From contig JABTUC010000003.1 of NCBI GenBank assembly GCA_015075545.1, forward strand, positions 248,001 through 312,000: a stretch of 64,000 nt of DNA, read 5' to 3'. Position 1 is the first letter of the stretch, and each line of letters opens with the position of its first letter. A model generated the notes under the pieces. That model worked only from the letters and a program-made list of their open reading frames with translations. It was not told the DNA's origin and did no database searches. Shown piece by piece: positions 52,510 to 60,446 of the stretch. The position numbers and the translations under genes are program-made. The DNA is from Ideonella sp. (GTDB lineage Bacteria > Pseudomonadota > Gammaproteobacteria > Burkholderiales > Burkholderiaceae_C).

Positions 52510-53967
52510 TCAGCGCGCGGCGTCGTGCGGCGCGTCCTTCCACCAGCCGCCGCCGAGCGCCTGCAGCAGCGCAGCGCTGTCGGCCAGGCGATCGGCCGCC
52601 GCCTGCGCATGCTCGAGCCGCGCGGTCTGCAGCGTGCGCTGCGCATCGAGCAGCGCGAGCCGGCTGAGGCCGCCGGCCTGGTAGCGCCCGGCGGCGATGC
52701 CGTGCAGCCGCTGCGCCTGCGCAAGCGCCTCGCTGCGCTCGCGCAGGCGCCGACCATCGGCCTCGAGCGCGCGCAGTACATCGGCCACGTCGCGCAGCCC
52801 CTGCAGCACCACCTCGCGGTAGGCCGCGCCCGCCTGCTCGTAGGCCGCGATCGCGCTGCGGCGCCGCGCCTGCAGCTCGCCGCCGTGAAAGATCGGCTGC
52901 GCCAGCGTCGCCCCGAGCAGCGCCAGGCCGCTGCCGGCGGCGAACAGATCAGCACCGTGCGACGAGCCGATCGAGCCGACGGTGGCCGACAGCGTGAGCT
53001 GCGGGTAGAGGTTGGCGGTGGCGACGCCGACGCGCGCGCCGGCCTGCTGCAGCAGCGCCTCGGCGGCGCGGATGTCGGGCCGCTGGCGCGCCAGCTCCGA
53101 GGGCAGACTCAGCGGCAGCTCGACGGGCAGCTCGAGGTCGGCGAGCTGCATCGCCGGCAACTGCGCCGCGCCCGGCGCCTGCCCGGTGTACACCGCGAGC
53201 CGGTGCCGCACCTGCTCGAGCTGGCGCCGCAGGTCAGGCAGCGTGGCCCGCGCGCGCGCCAGGTCGAGCTGCCTGGCGGCCACCTCCGACGCCGCCGCGG
53301 TACCCAACTGCTGCAACCGCTCGGCGATCGCGAGCTGCTCGGCCTGCAGCGCGACGATCGCTTCGCTGTGCGCGATCTGCTCGCGCAACTGCGCTTCGCG
53401 GATCGCCGCGGTGACGACGTTGCCGGCCAGCATCAGGCGCGCGGCCTCGAGGTCGAAACGCTGGCGGCCGACCTCGCTGGCCAGTGCCGCCAGCTCGTTG
53501 CGCGTGACCCCGAACAGATCGACGCTGTACGACACGCCGACCGTCGCCAGATAGAGGGCGAACGGCGTCTGCAGCGGCAGGCCGCGCGCGCCGACCGCCG
53601 CCGGGTCGAGGTCGACGTGGTTGGCGCGCAGGCTCGCGTCGACGCTGGGGGTGCCGGTGGCGCCGCTGCGCGCGTCGAGATCCTGCTGCGCCTGGCGCAG
53701 TCGCGCGCCGGCACGCTCGATCGTCGGACTGGCCTGCAGCGCCTGGCGCACCAGCGCATCGAGCGCGCTCGAGCGGAACAGCGTCCACCACAGCGCCGGC
53801 ATCTCGCTGCCGGCGACGAAGCGCTGCGCCGCCGCAGCGCCACCAGCGGCGAGGTCGACCGGCGTGGTGGTGTACGACTCGGCGCGCGGCACTTGCGGCG
53901 CCGGCGGCGGCGCGCCGGCGCACGCCCCCAGCGCCGCCGCCGCGATGCCGATCGCTGTGCGCTTCAT
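52510..53967 (-). CDS. outer-membrane efflux lipoprotein (NodT/OprM type)
   Basis: 485 residues. A lipoprotein signal peptide (lipobox ALGAC) is followed by two tandem outer membrane efflux protein repeats rich in heptads. Conserved blocks are WWTLFRSSALDALVRQAL, VSYSVDLFGVTRNELAA, ARQRPDIRAAEALLQQAGARVGVATANLYPQLTLS and YQAGGLSRLALLDAQRTL. It forms the trimeric TolC-like exit duct. ATG 53967 lies 2 bp after the permease stop, so it is the last efflux gene of the HlyD-ATPase-permease-NodT operon. Confidence 0.92.
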   Translation of the reverse strand: MKRTAIGIAAAALGACAGAPPPAPQVPRAESYTTTPVDLAAGGAAAAQRFVAGSEMPALWWTLFRSSALDALVRQALQASPTIERAGARLRQAQQDLDARSGATGTPSVDASLRANHVDLDPAAVGARGLPLQTPFALYLATVGVSYSVDLFGVTRNELAALASEVGRQRFDLEAARLMLAGNVVTAAIREAQLREQIAHSEAIVALQAEQLAIAERLQQLGTAAASEVAARQLDLARARATLPDLRRQLEQVRHRLAVYTGQAPGAAQLPAMQLADLELPVELPLSLPSELARQRPDIRAAEALLQQAGARVGVATANLYPQLTLSATVGSIGSSHGADLFAAGSGLALLGATLAQPIFHGGELQARRRSAIAAYEQAGAAYREVVLQGLRDVADVLRALEADGRRLRERSEALAQAQRLHGIAAGRYQAGGLSRLALLDAQRTLQTARLEHAQAAADRLADSAALLQALGGGWWKDAPHDAAR

Positions 53968-53969
53968 CG

Positions 53970-55103
53970 TCAGTCCAGCGTCTTGCGGTAGAACACCAGC
54001 GCGAAGGCCATCACCACCACCGTGAAGACCAGCATCGGCCAGATGTCGGGCCACAGGTCGCTCCAGCCGTTGCCCTTGAGCAGGATGCCGCGCACCAGGC
54101 GCATGAAGTAGGTGGCCGGCAGCACCTCGCCGATCCACTGCGCCCAGCGCGGCATGCCCTGGAACGGGAACATGAAGCCCGACAGCAGCACCGTCGGCAG
54201 GAAGTAGAAGAACGTGAGCTGCATCGCCTGCAGCTGGTTCAGCGCGATCGACGACACCGTGATGCCCACCGTCAGGTTGGCGGCGATGAAGATCAGCGTC
54301 ACCGCGTACAGCACGGCCACGCTGCCGACGAACGGCACGCGAAACAGGTAGACCGCGGCCAGCAGGATGATCGTCGACTGGATCAGGCCGATGAAGATGT
54401 AGGGCACGATCTTGCCGGTCATCACCTCCAGCGGCCGCGCCGGCGTGGCCAGCAGGTTCTCCATCGTGCCGCGTTCGCGCTCGCGCGTCATCGCCAGCCC
54501 GGTCATCATCACCATCGTCATCGTCAGGATCACGCCCATCAGGCCGGGCACGATGTTGTACTGGGTCGATCCCTCGGGGTTGTAGAGCCGGTGCACGCGC
54601 ACCTCGAACGGCCCCGGCGTGCCCGCCAGCGGCGCCAGCGCGCCACCGAGGTCCTTGCGCGCCACCGAGGCGGCCAGTTCGCGCAGCGACGCCAGCGCCG
54701 CGCCGGCGGCCGCCGGGTCGGTGGCGTCGGCCTCGACCAGCAGCGCCGGGCGCTCGCCGCGCAGCAGCGCGCGCGTGAAACCGAGCGGAAACTCGACCAC
54801 GAAGCGCACGTCGCCGCGCGCCAGCGCGGCGCGCGCCGCCTCCTCGCTCGCCAGCTCGTCGACGAACGCGAAGAAGCCGCTCGTCTTCATCGCCGCCAGC
54901 ACGCTGCGGGTGAACTCGCTGCTCTCGTGCACCACCACCGCCGTCGGCAGGTGCCGGGGGTCGGTGTTGATCGCGTAGCCGAACAGCAGCAGCTGCGCGA
55001 TCGGCATGCCCACCACCATCGCGAAGGTGATGCGGTCGCGCTTGAGCTGCAGGAACTCCTTGCGCACGATTGCCCACCAGCGACCGAACGAGAAGCCGGT
55101 CAT
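53970..55103 (-). CDS. ABC-2 type permease (YbhR/YbhS-like)
   Basis: 377 residues. A first transmembrane helix near 25-45 is followed by a large periplasmic domain (about 50-175) and five C-terminal helices with the ABC-2 signature MTRERERGTMENLLATP. Export permease that partners the ATPase encoded upstream (overlap ATGA, 4 nt). One permease gene means it probably works as a homodimer. Likely function is efflux of drugs, dyes or lipids across the inner membrane to the periplasmic adaptor. Confidence 0.9.
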   Translation of the reverse strand: MTGFSFGRWWAIVRKEFLQLKRDRITFAMVVGMPIAQLLLFGYAINTDPRHLPTAVVVHESSEFTRSVLAAMKTSGFFAFVDELASEEAARAALARGDVRFVVEFPLGFTRALLRGERPALLVEADATDPAAAGAALASLRELAASVARKDLGGALAPLAGTPGPFEVRVHRLYNPEGSTQYNIVPGLMGVILTMTMVMMTGLAMTRERERGTMENLLATPARPLEVMTGKIVPYIFIGLIQSTIILLAAVYLFRVPFVGSVAVLYAVTLIFIAANLTVGITVSSIALNQLQAMQLTFFYFLPTVLLSGFMFPFQGMPRWAQWIGEVLPATYFMRLVRGILLKGNGWSDLWPDIWPMLVFTVVVMAFALVFYRKTLD

Positions 55104-56098
55104 CGCCGTGCGTCGAAGTCGTCGCTCGAGCGGCCCATCAGGTGGATGAACACGTCCTCGAGGCCGGTGTCGGCGGGCTCGATGCGGCTGCCGGTGCCGG
55201 CGGTGACGCGGCGCAGGGCGGCCTCGAGCACGGCGCCGTCGCGGCTGGTGACGTGCAGCGCGGCACCGAACGCGGCGAGCTGCTCGACGCCGGGCTCGCG
55301 CTGCAGCCGCTGGGCGATCGCCGCCAGGTCGCCGCCCACGATGGCCCAGGTCGCGAGGCCCTGCGCGGCGATGATCTCCTGCGCGCTGCCCTGCGCCATC
55401 AGCGTGCCGTAGGCGATGTAGGCGAGCTGGTGACAGCGCTCGGCCTCGTCCATGTAGTGCGTGCTGACGAGGATCGAGATGCCGCGCGCGGCCAGCGCGT
55501 GCAGCTCCTCCCAGAACTCGCGCCGCGCCTTGGGGTCGACGCCCGCGGTGGGTTCGTCGAGCAGCAGCAGCTCGGGCTGGTGCAGCATGCACGCGGCCAG
55601 CGCGAGGCGCTGCTTCCAGCCGCCCGACAGCGCGCCGGCAAGCTGCTCGGCGCGCGGGCCGAGCCCCAGGGTGTCGAGCGTGCGCTGCACCGCGGCCTTG
55701 CGTTCTCGCATCTCGTACAGCCGGGCCACGAAGTCGAGGTTCTCGCGGATCGACAGGTCCTCCCAGAACGAGAAGCGCTGCGTCATGTAGCCGACGCGGC
55801 GCTTGATCTGGTCGCTGTCGCGGCGGATGTCGAAGCCCAGGCAGGTGCCCTCGCCGGAGTCGGGCGTCAGCAGGCCGCACATCATGCGGATCGAGGTCGT
55901 CTTGCCGCTGCCGTTGGGGCCGAGGAAGCCGAGGATCTCGCCGCGCCGCGCACGCAGCGACAGGTCCTTCACCACGTGCTTGTCGCCGAAGCGCTTGTCG
56001 AGCCCGCGCACGTCGATCGCCCACGGCGCAGCGGGCGGCGCGTCGGTCGGGCCTGCGCCGGGGGCAGCGGCAGGCCCGGGCAGCGCGGCCTCGCTCAC
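55100..56098 (-). CDS. ABC transporter ATPase (YbhF-like, single domain)
   Basis: 332 residues. Walker A GPNGSGKTT, signature LSGGWKQR and Walker B LLLLDEPTAGVD are all intact, followed by a 100-residue C-terminal regulatory region. E. coli YbhF has two fused ATPase domains; here there is one. Starts at GTG 56098, overlapping the HlyD stop by 4 nt (GTGA). The Pro/Ala-rich first 24 residues are unusual for an ATPase. Confidence 0.9.
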   Translation of the reverse strand: MSEAALPGPAAAPGAGPTDAPPAAPWAIDVRGLDKRFGDKHVVKDLSLRARRGEILGFLGPNGSGKTTSIRMMCGLLTPDSGEGTCLGFDIRRDSDQIKRRVGYMTQRFSFWEDLSIRENLDFVARLYEMRERKAAVQRTLDTLGLGPRAEQLAGALSGGWKQRLALAACMLHQPELLLLDEPTAGVDPKARREFWEELHALAARGISILVSTHYMDEAERCHQLAYIAYGTLMAQGSAQEIIAAQGLATWAIVGGDLAAIAQRLQREPGVEQLAAFGAALHVTSRDGAVLEAALRRVTAGTGSRIEPADTGLEDVFIHLMGRSSDDFDARR

Positions 56099-57045
56099 GG
56101 CAAGGTCACCGTCACCGGCTGCCCCGGGCGCAGCAGCCGCGCCTTGTCGGCCGCCGGCCTCGCCTCGACCATGAAGACGAGCTTGGCGCGCGTCTCGTTG
56201 CTGTAGATCACCGGCGGCGTGTACTCGGGCCCGTCGGCGATGAAGCTCACCGTCGCGTCCACGTCGGCGCCGCAACCGTCGCAGCGCACCAGCGCGCGGC
56301 GCCCGGGCTGCAGTGCGCCGGCCACCGCCTGCGGCACGAAGAAGCGCACCTTCACGTGGCCGGGCGGCAGCAGCCGCACCACCGGCGCACCGGCGGCGAC
56401 CCACTCGCCTTCGCGGTACAGCGTGTCGTCCACCAGACCACCGCGCGCACTGGCCACGCGCTTCTGGTCGAGCCGCCAGGCGGCCTGCGCCAGCACCGCG
56501 CGTGCGGCAGCCACCTGCGCCTGCTGCGCGCGGATCTGCTGGTCGCGCGCCGGCAGCCGCGACACCTCGAGCTGGCCGCTCAGCTCGCGCACGCGCGCCG
56601 CCTTGATCGCCAGGTTGGCGCGCGAGTCGTCGAGCTGTGCGCGCGCGATGCCGCCGATGGCGAGCTGGGCCTCGTCGCGCTGCGCCTGCTGCTGCGCCTG
56701 CTGCTGCGCCGCCACCGCCTGCGCCAGCTGCGCGCGCACGACATCCTGCTCGCTCTTGCGACGCCCGCGCTCGAGGTCGGCCAGCTGCGCCTGCGCGGCG
56801 ATCAGTTGCTCGTCGGCCTGCTGCCGCGCCGCGCGCTCGACCCCCGCGTCGAGCTGGAACAGCGGCTCACCGGCGTCGATGGTCTGGCCGCGCTGCACCA
56901 GCAGCTTGTCGAGCCGACCGCCGACCGCCGGCGCCACGTGCACGTACTCGCCCTCGACGTAGCCTTGATAGCCGGCCGGGGCGCCGGCCGTGCAGGCGGC
57001 GAGCGTGGCGGCGAGGGCGATCAGCGCGGCCGCGGGGTGACGCAT
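56095..57045 (-). CDS. HlyD-family membrane fusion protein
   Basis: 316 residues. A lipobox-type signal (LAACTAG, C at about residue 18) is followed by the lipoyl half-motif VHVAPAVGGRLDKLLVQRGQTI. A long coiled-coil hairpin (about 65-195, with repeats AQQQAQQQAQRDEAQ) precedes the second lipoyl half VASARGGLVDDTLYREGEWV and a beta-barrel. Periplasmic adaptor linking the ABC permease with the NodT-type duct. First gene of the efflux operon. It may be anchored by a lipid rather than a helix. Confidence 0.9.
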   Translation of the reverse strand: MRHPAAALIALAATLAACTAGAPAGYQGYVEGEYVHVAPAVGGRLDKLLVQRGQTIDAGEPLFQLDAGVERAARQQADEQLIAAQAQLADLERGRRKSEQDVVRAQLAQAVAAQQQAQQQAQRDEAQLAIGGIARAQLDDSRANLAIKAARVRELSGQLEVSRLPARDQQIRAQQAQVAAARAVLAQAAWRLDQKRVASARGGLVDDTLYREGEWVAAGAPVVRLLPPGHVKVRFFVPQAVAGALQPGRRALVRCDGCGADVDATVSFIADGPEYTPPVIYSNETRAKLVFMVEARPAADKARLLRPGQPVTVTLP

Positions 57046-57086
57046 CGGGAGGCGATCGGTGGTGACGCGCGCCTGCTGCGCCCGCG

Positions 57087-57395
57087 CTACGGCCCGAGAC
57101 CCCGCCGCTGCAGCCGTGCGCGCAGTGCGCGCACCTCCTCCTCGAGGTCGGCCACCAGCGCGGCCAGCTCGGGCGCGGCGTCGAAGTCGCGCTCCAGTCG
57201 CACCAGGCGGCGCACGCGGCGCAGCGCGATGGCGTCGAACCGCCATTGCCCGCCGGTGCCGGCGCTGGCGTTCACGAAGCCCTCGGCGATGTGCTGCTGC
57301 AGCCACTGCGCATCGACGCCGGCGCTGCGGCAGCACTGCTCGAGGTCGAGCTGCAGGTCGTCGAGCAGCGCCTGCAGGGACGCTGGGTTGGTCAT
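57087..57395 (-). CDS. cbpM: CbpM-like chaperone modulator
   Basis: 102 residues, MerR-like helical protein with [24 protein letters not shown] and a C-terminal coiled coil [11 protein letters not shown]. It is encoded directly after cbpA with a 4-nt overlap (ATGA). CbpM binds the J domain of CbpA and tunes its co-chaperone and DNA-binding activity; here the context makes the assignment strong. Confidence 0.88.
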   Translation of the reverse strand: MTNPASLQALLDDLQLDLEQCCRSAGVDAQWLQQHIAEGFVNASAGTGGQWRFDAIALRRVRRLVRLERDFDAAPELAALVADLEEEVRALRARLQRRGLGP

Positions 57396-58378
57396 GACTG
57401 CGCCTCCTGCGTGCCGCGCTCGGCCTCGGCGGCCGCGACGCGTCGCGCGTCGAACTCGCTGCCCAGCTCGGTGGCCATCTGTTCGTAGCAGCGCCTGGCG
57501 CGCGGGTCGTGCGCGCTCGGCAGCACCACGCGCAGCCGCAGCTCGAGATCGCCGGGCGGGCGCGACGGCAAGCCCTTGCCGCGCACGGTCAGCATGCGTC
57601 CGCTCTGTGCGCCCGCGGGCACGCGCACCTTCAGGCTCTGGCCATCGGGCAACATCACCGGCACCACCGCGCCGAGCGCGGCTTCCCACGGCGCCAGCGG
57701 CAGCTCGGCCACCAGGTTGGCGCCTTCGAGCGCGAAGCGCGAGTGCGGCGCGATCGTCACCTCGAGCAGCAGATCGCCCGCGGGCGCGCCTCCGAGCCCC
57801 GCGCCGCCCTGGCCCGCCAGGCGGATCAACTGCCCCGGCCTGACGCCGGCCGGGATCCTGACCTCGAGCGTGCGCGTCGCGAGCTGCAGGCGCCCGTGCG
57901 CATCGAGCTGCGGCGCCTTCAGCGACACCTGCGTCTGCACGCCACGCCAGGCGTCCTCGAGCGCAAGCACGATCTTGGCGTGGTGGTCCTCGCCGCGCAT
58001 CGAGCGCGCCTGGCCGCCCGAGCCGCCGCGCGCGCGCATGCGGCCGAACAGCTCGCTGAAGAAGTCGCTGAAGTCGCCGGCGTCGGCACCGTCGAAGCCG
58101 GGCCCCGAGAACTCGAAGCCCGCGTCCCAGCCCGGCGGCGGCGTGAAGGTCTCGCCAGCGCGGTGGCCGCGGCCGAGGTTGTCGTAGGCCGCGCGCTTCT
58201 CGGGATCCGACAGCACGTTGTAGGCCTCGTTGACCTCGCTCATGCGCTTCTCAGCGTCGGGCTCCTTGCTGACGTCGGGGTGGTACTTGCGCGCCAGCTT
58301 GCGATAGGCCTTCTTGATGTCGTCGGCAGCGGCCTCGCGCGCGACGCCGAGCACGGCGTAGTAGTCCTTGAACTCCAT
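57392..58378 (-). CDS. cbpA: DnaJ-family co-chaperone / curved DNA-binding protein CbpA
   Basis: 328 residues. J domain (about 4-69) with the HPD motif in RKYHPDVSK, a Gly/Phe-rich linker ([20 protein letters not shown]) and two C-terminal beta-barrel substrate domains; no zinc-finger cysteines, as in CbpA rather than DnaJ. Stimulates DnaK and can bind curved DNA. ATG 58378 is taken as start; GTG 58384 two codons upstream is nearly equivalent. Its promoter must lie in the repeat-containing region 58379-58640. Confidence 0.93.
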   Translation of the reverse strand: MEFKDYYAVLGVAREAAADDIKKAYRKLARKYHPDVSKEPDAEKRMSEVNEAYNVLSDPEKRAAYDNLGRGHRAGETFTPPPGWDAGFEFSGPGFDGADAGDFSDFFSELFGRMRARGGSGGQARSMRGEDHHAKIVLALEDAWRGVQTQVSLKAPQLDAHGRLQLATRTLEVRIPAGVRPGQLIRLAGQGGAGLGGAPAGDLLLEVTIAPHSRFALEGANLVAELPLAPWEAALGAVVPVMLPDGQSLKVRVPAGAQSGRMLTVRGKGLPSRPPGDLELRLRVVLPSAHDPRARRCYEQMATELGSEFDARRVAAAEAERGTQEAQS

Positions 58379-58475
58379 CGTCACCGCCGGTAGTTGCCCC
58401 GACTATATCGGCGGTGCGGGCAGGCGCCCACGCGAAGCTGCGCCGACGCCGGGCGGCGACGATTTCGTTCGGGCC

Positions 58476-58646
58476 TGCAGCCCGCGCCGGCGCCTGCAGG
58501 CGCCGACCCCTTCGCAGGCGCAAGCCGGCACGCAGGTGCCGTCTTGCGTCCGAATCAGGCTTGCAGCCCGCGTCGGCGCCTGCAGGCGCCGACCCCTTCG
58601 TAGGCGCAAGCCGGCACGCAGGTGCCGTCTTGCGTCCGACTCAGGC
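58476..58646. repeat. 86-bp tandem direct repeat with internal 16-bp palindrome
   Basis: Two copies, 58476-58561 and 58562-58646, with a period of exactly 86 bp and only three mismatches. Each copy contains the perfect palindrome GGCGCCTGCAGGCGCC (58489-58504 and 58575-58590) followed by GCAAGCCGGCACGCAGGTGC. The second copy ends at the stop codon of the phasin-like gene. A partial third copy may precede at about 58424-58475. Confidence 0.85.
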
Positions 58647-59165
58647 CTTGCGGGAGGCGCGGTGTGCGCGCTTGGGTGCGGTCTTCGCGGCGCGCGTGGT
58701 CTTGGTCGCGGCCCTGCCGGCGACACGCTGCGACAGGCGCTTGGAGGCCTCGTCGGCGCGCCCGGCGAGCTCGAGCGACCACCGCGCCACCGGCAGGTGG
58801 ATGCGTCGCATCGCGCCGACCACCATCATGTCGTGCGCCCACGCGGTGCTCTGGTCGAACGCCTCGAGGCCTTGCACGGCGCGGCCCGAGACGCTGTCGA
58901 CGGCGCTGGTCGCGCGCTCGGCGATGCGCGCCACCGAATCGACCACCAGCCGCGCCACGCGCTGCTGCGAGCCGATCCAATTGGCCTTGATCTCGCTGTC
59001 GATCCACGGCAGCGGCTGCTTCTCGATCAGTTGCCCATAACCGGCGCTGAGGGCGTTGACCGCACGCTCGGTACCGGCGCGGTAGACGGCCAGCAGGTTC
59101 TTCGCGGTGCGGCCGTAGTGGCCGACGACATCGATGGCGATGGTGTTGAGGTTGGCGGCGGTCAT
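58641..59165 (-). CDS. phasin-like protein with basic C-terminal tail
   Basis: 174 residues. A helical core (residues about 1-140: TIAIDVVGHYGRTAKNLLAVY, DSVSGRAVQGLEAFDQSTAW) resembles phasin-family polyhydroxybutyrate granule proteins. The last 25 residues are a histone-H1-like Lys/Ala/Arg tail (TKTTRAAKTAPKRAHRA). Such tails in PhaM/PhaF-type proteins bind DNA and link granules to the nucleoid. ATG 59165 has AGGA upstream; 32 further in-frame codons upstream are not conserved. The promoter region has CTAGG-N8-CCTAG. Confidence 0.72.
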   Translation of the reverse strand: MTAANLNTIAIDVVGHYGRTAKNLLAVYRAGTERAVNALSAGYGQLIEKQPLPWIDSEIKANWIGSQQRVARLVVDSVARIAERATSAVDSVSGRAVQGLEAFDQSTAWAHDMMVVGAMRRIHLPVARWSLELAGRADEASKRLSQRVAGRAATKTTRAAKTAPKRAHRASRKA

Positions 59166-59253
59166 TCGAGTGTTCCTGATCGGGGTTGTCGAAGCGATGC
59201 CGCGATCTTGGCCGCGCCACGCTAGGGAGCGAAAACTAAGGCGAGCGAAATTT

Positions 59254-59271
59254 CTAGGCATGCGCTCCTAG
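59254..59271. promoter_or_regulatory. CTAGG-N8-CCTAG inverted repeat before phasin-like gene
   Basis: CTAGG and CCTAG arms separated by 8 bp, about 90 bp upstream of the phasin-like start. The arms match those of the palindrome before the subunit II gene (39190-39205), where the spacer is 6 bp when counted with 5-bp arms. A CCTAGA -10-like hexamer on the minus strand overlaps the left arm. Confidence 0.35.
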
Positions 59272-59440
59272 GATCCGCCCACTCTGCAGAGCTGACCGCT
59301 CGGGGGTGTCGCGGGGATGCAGCGCAAGGAGTTCGCACGCCCGCCTCGTCGTCGCATGTCGTTTCCGCATGTGACCCGTCGGCGCCGGCCGGCGAAGATC
59401 GGCGTGGCCCCCAGTTGCGCGCAGATTCTCTGGCCAGACC

Positions 59441-59839
59441 ATGAAGCGTGCCGTCACCGTCGGTCAGGCGACATTCGCCGACCTCGAAGCCCTCACGGAG
59501 CTGTTCGACCGCTACCGCCAGTTCCAGGGGCAGCGCGGCGATGCGCGGGCGGCGCGCGCCTTCCTGCGGGCGCGCTTCGATCACGGCGAGTCGGTCACCT
59601 TCATCGCCCGCGTCGAGGCGCAGGCGGTCGGTTTTGCGCAGCTCTACCCGTCGTATTCGTCGGTGGCGCTGAAGCGCGTGTACGTGCTCAACGACTTGTT
59701 CGTCGACGCGGCCGCCACCGGCTGTGGCGTGAAGTCGCTCAGCGCATCAGCGGCCAAGGGTGAAGCAGACATCGGCGCAGCCTTCTTCGCATCGAACGCG
59801 AAGCGATCTTCGTCGATGGCCGCCCGCCGGCTCGCATGA
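59441..59839 (+). pseudogene. truncated GNAT acetyltransferase gene
   Basis: The first 87 residues match the N-terminal half of a GNAT acetyltransferase (VGQATFADLEALTELFDRYRQF, then KRVYVLNDLFVDAAATGCGV). At the acetyl-CoA loop (expected R-x-x-G-x-G) the similarity stops and a Ser/Ala-rich tail of about 40 residues follows to the stop. Families of this kind are about 150 residues with two more strands. The gene is therefore probably broken by deletion or fusion. Whether the 132-residue product is made is unknown. Confidence 0.6.
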
Positions 59840-59847
59840 CATTTCGT

Positions 59848-59867
59848 GCCGGCCGCCGGCGGCCGGC
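59848..59867. terminator. 20-bp perfect palindrome between convergent genes
   Basis: GCCGGCCGCCGGCGGCCGGC, fully self-complementary over 20 bp, between the truncated GNAT gene and the convergent HIG1-like gene. It may act as a bidirectional terminator or a repeat core. No T tract is present. Confidence 0.45.
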
Positions 59868-59903
59868 GCGGCATGCCGGCGCCACCCTTGCGCCGGCCAC
59901 GCG

Positions 59904-60092
59904 CTACGACTGGAACACCGCCACCAGCAGCAGGATCACCGCCAGCGCCTGGAAGCCGACGCGTCGCATCATCCACTCGACGCTGTTGTGTTGGCGGATC
60001 TCGCCGCCGGACACCATCGAGGCAACGCCGCAGATCAGCGAGTAGAGCGTGGCGGCGAAGGCCAGCACGATCGCCAAGGTCAGGAGACTCAT
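59904..60092 (-). CDS. HIG1-like twin-transmembrane small protein
   Basis: 62 residues: two transmembrane helices (about 3-28 and 43-61) joined by a short basic loop with GGEIRQHNSVEWMMRRVGFQ, similar to the S-x-x-x-M-x-x-R-V-x-x-Q pattern of HIG1-type hypoxia proteins. In mitochondria and alphaproteobacteria such proteins help cytochrome oxidase assembly or stability. An FNR box (60164-60177) lies upstream, centred 29.5 bp before the first base of a TAGCAA -10-like hexamer, i.e. at -41.5. Induction under low oxygen is thus predicted. Short, so family assignment is moderate. Confidence 0.72.
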   Translation of the reverse strand: MSLLTLAIVLAFAATLYSLICGVASMVSGGEIRQHNSVEWMMRRVGFQALAVILLLVAVFQS

Positions 60093-60163
60093 GGCCGCTC
60101 CTTTCGACGCGGCGCGAACCCGCCGCAGGTCGCCCTTGCTACGCCGCCTGTGCGCGACCCGCC

Positions 60164-60177
60164 TTGATCGAGGTCAA
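60164..60177 (-). promoter_or_regulatory. FNR/ANR box TTGATCGAGGTCAA
   Basis: TTGAT-N4-GTCAA, one base from the FNR consensus TTGAT-N4-ATCAA. On the minus strand it is followed, at class II spacing, by TAGCAA (60136-60141) and the HIG1-like start codon at 60092. The plus-strand side leads only to the tRNA-Arg region, which is read away from it. Confidence 0.65.
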
Positions 60178-60305
60178 CTCCAGCGCCGCGGGCGCTTGTG
60201 CGGCGCTGCCGCCGAGTGCACCGGGAAGAGCCCGCGCGTCGATGCCGCAGGCCTCCATCGACACAATCGGGCTACGCGCTCTCGCACGTAACCCGTTGAT
60301 TCGCT

Positions 60306-60382
60306 TGGCGCGCCTGGCAGGATTCGAACCCACGACCCCTTGGTTCGTAGCCAAGTACTCTATCCAACTGAGCTACAGGCGC
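60306..60382 (-). tRNA. tRNA-Arg (anticodon ACG)
   Basis: 77 nt including an encoded CCA end (60306-60308). Acceptor stem GCGCCTG/CAGGCGC, D arm AGCTCAGTTGGATAGAGT, anticodon stem CTTGG/CCAAG with loop CTACGAA (anticodon ACG, read as ICG after deamination), and T arm GTGGGTTCGAATCC. Reads CGU, CGC and CGA codons. Lies between the HIG1-like gene and hemY. Confidence 0.97.
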
Positions 60383-60446
60383 GGGGACCGGGCAGTATAG
60401 CAGCGGGCTTTGCAGCCGCCTCGCTCGCGCTGGCGCCGAGCCGCCC

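Noticed and set aside
58476-58646. CRISPR array
   Set aside because: Only two long, adjacent copies with no spacers between them and no cas genes; it is a tandem repeat.
59836-60045. Plus-strand 69-codon open frame as a small gene
   Set aside because: It overlaps a palindrome and runs antisense to the HIG1-like gene; composition is Arg/Thr-rich without any recognisable pattern.
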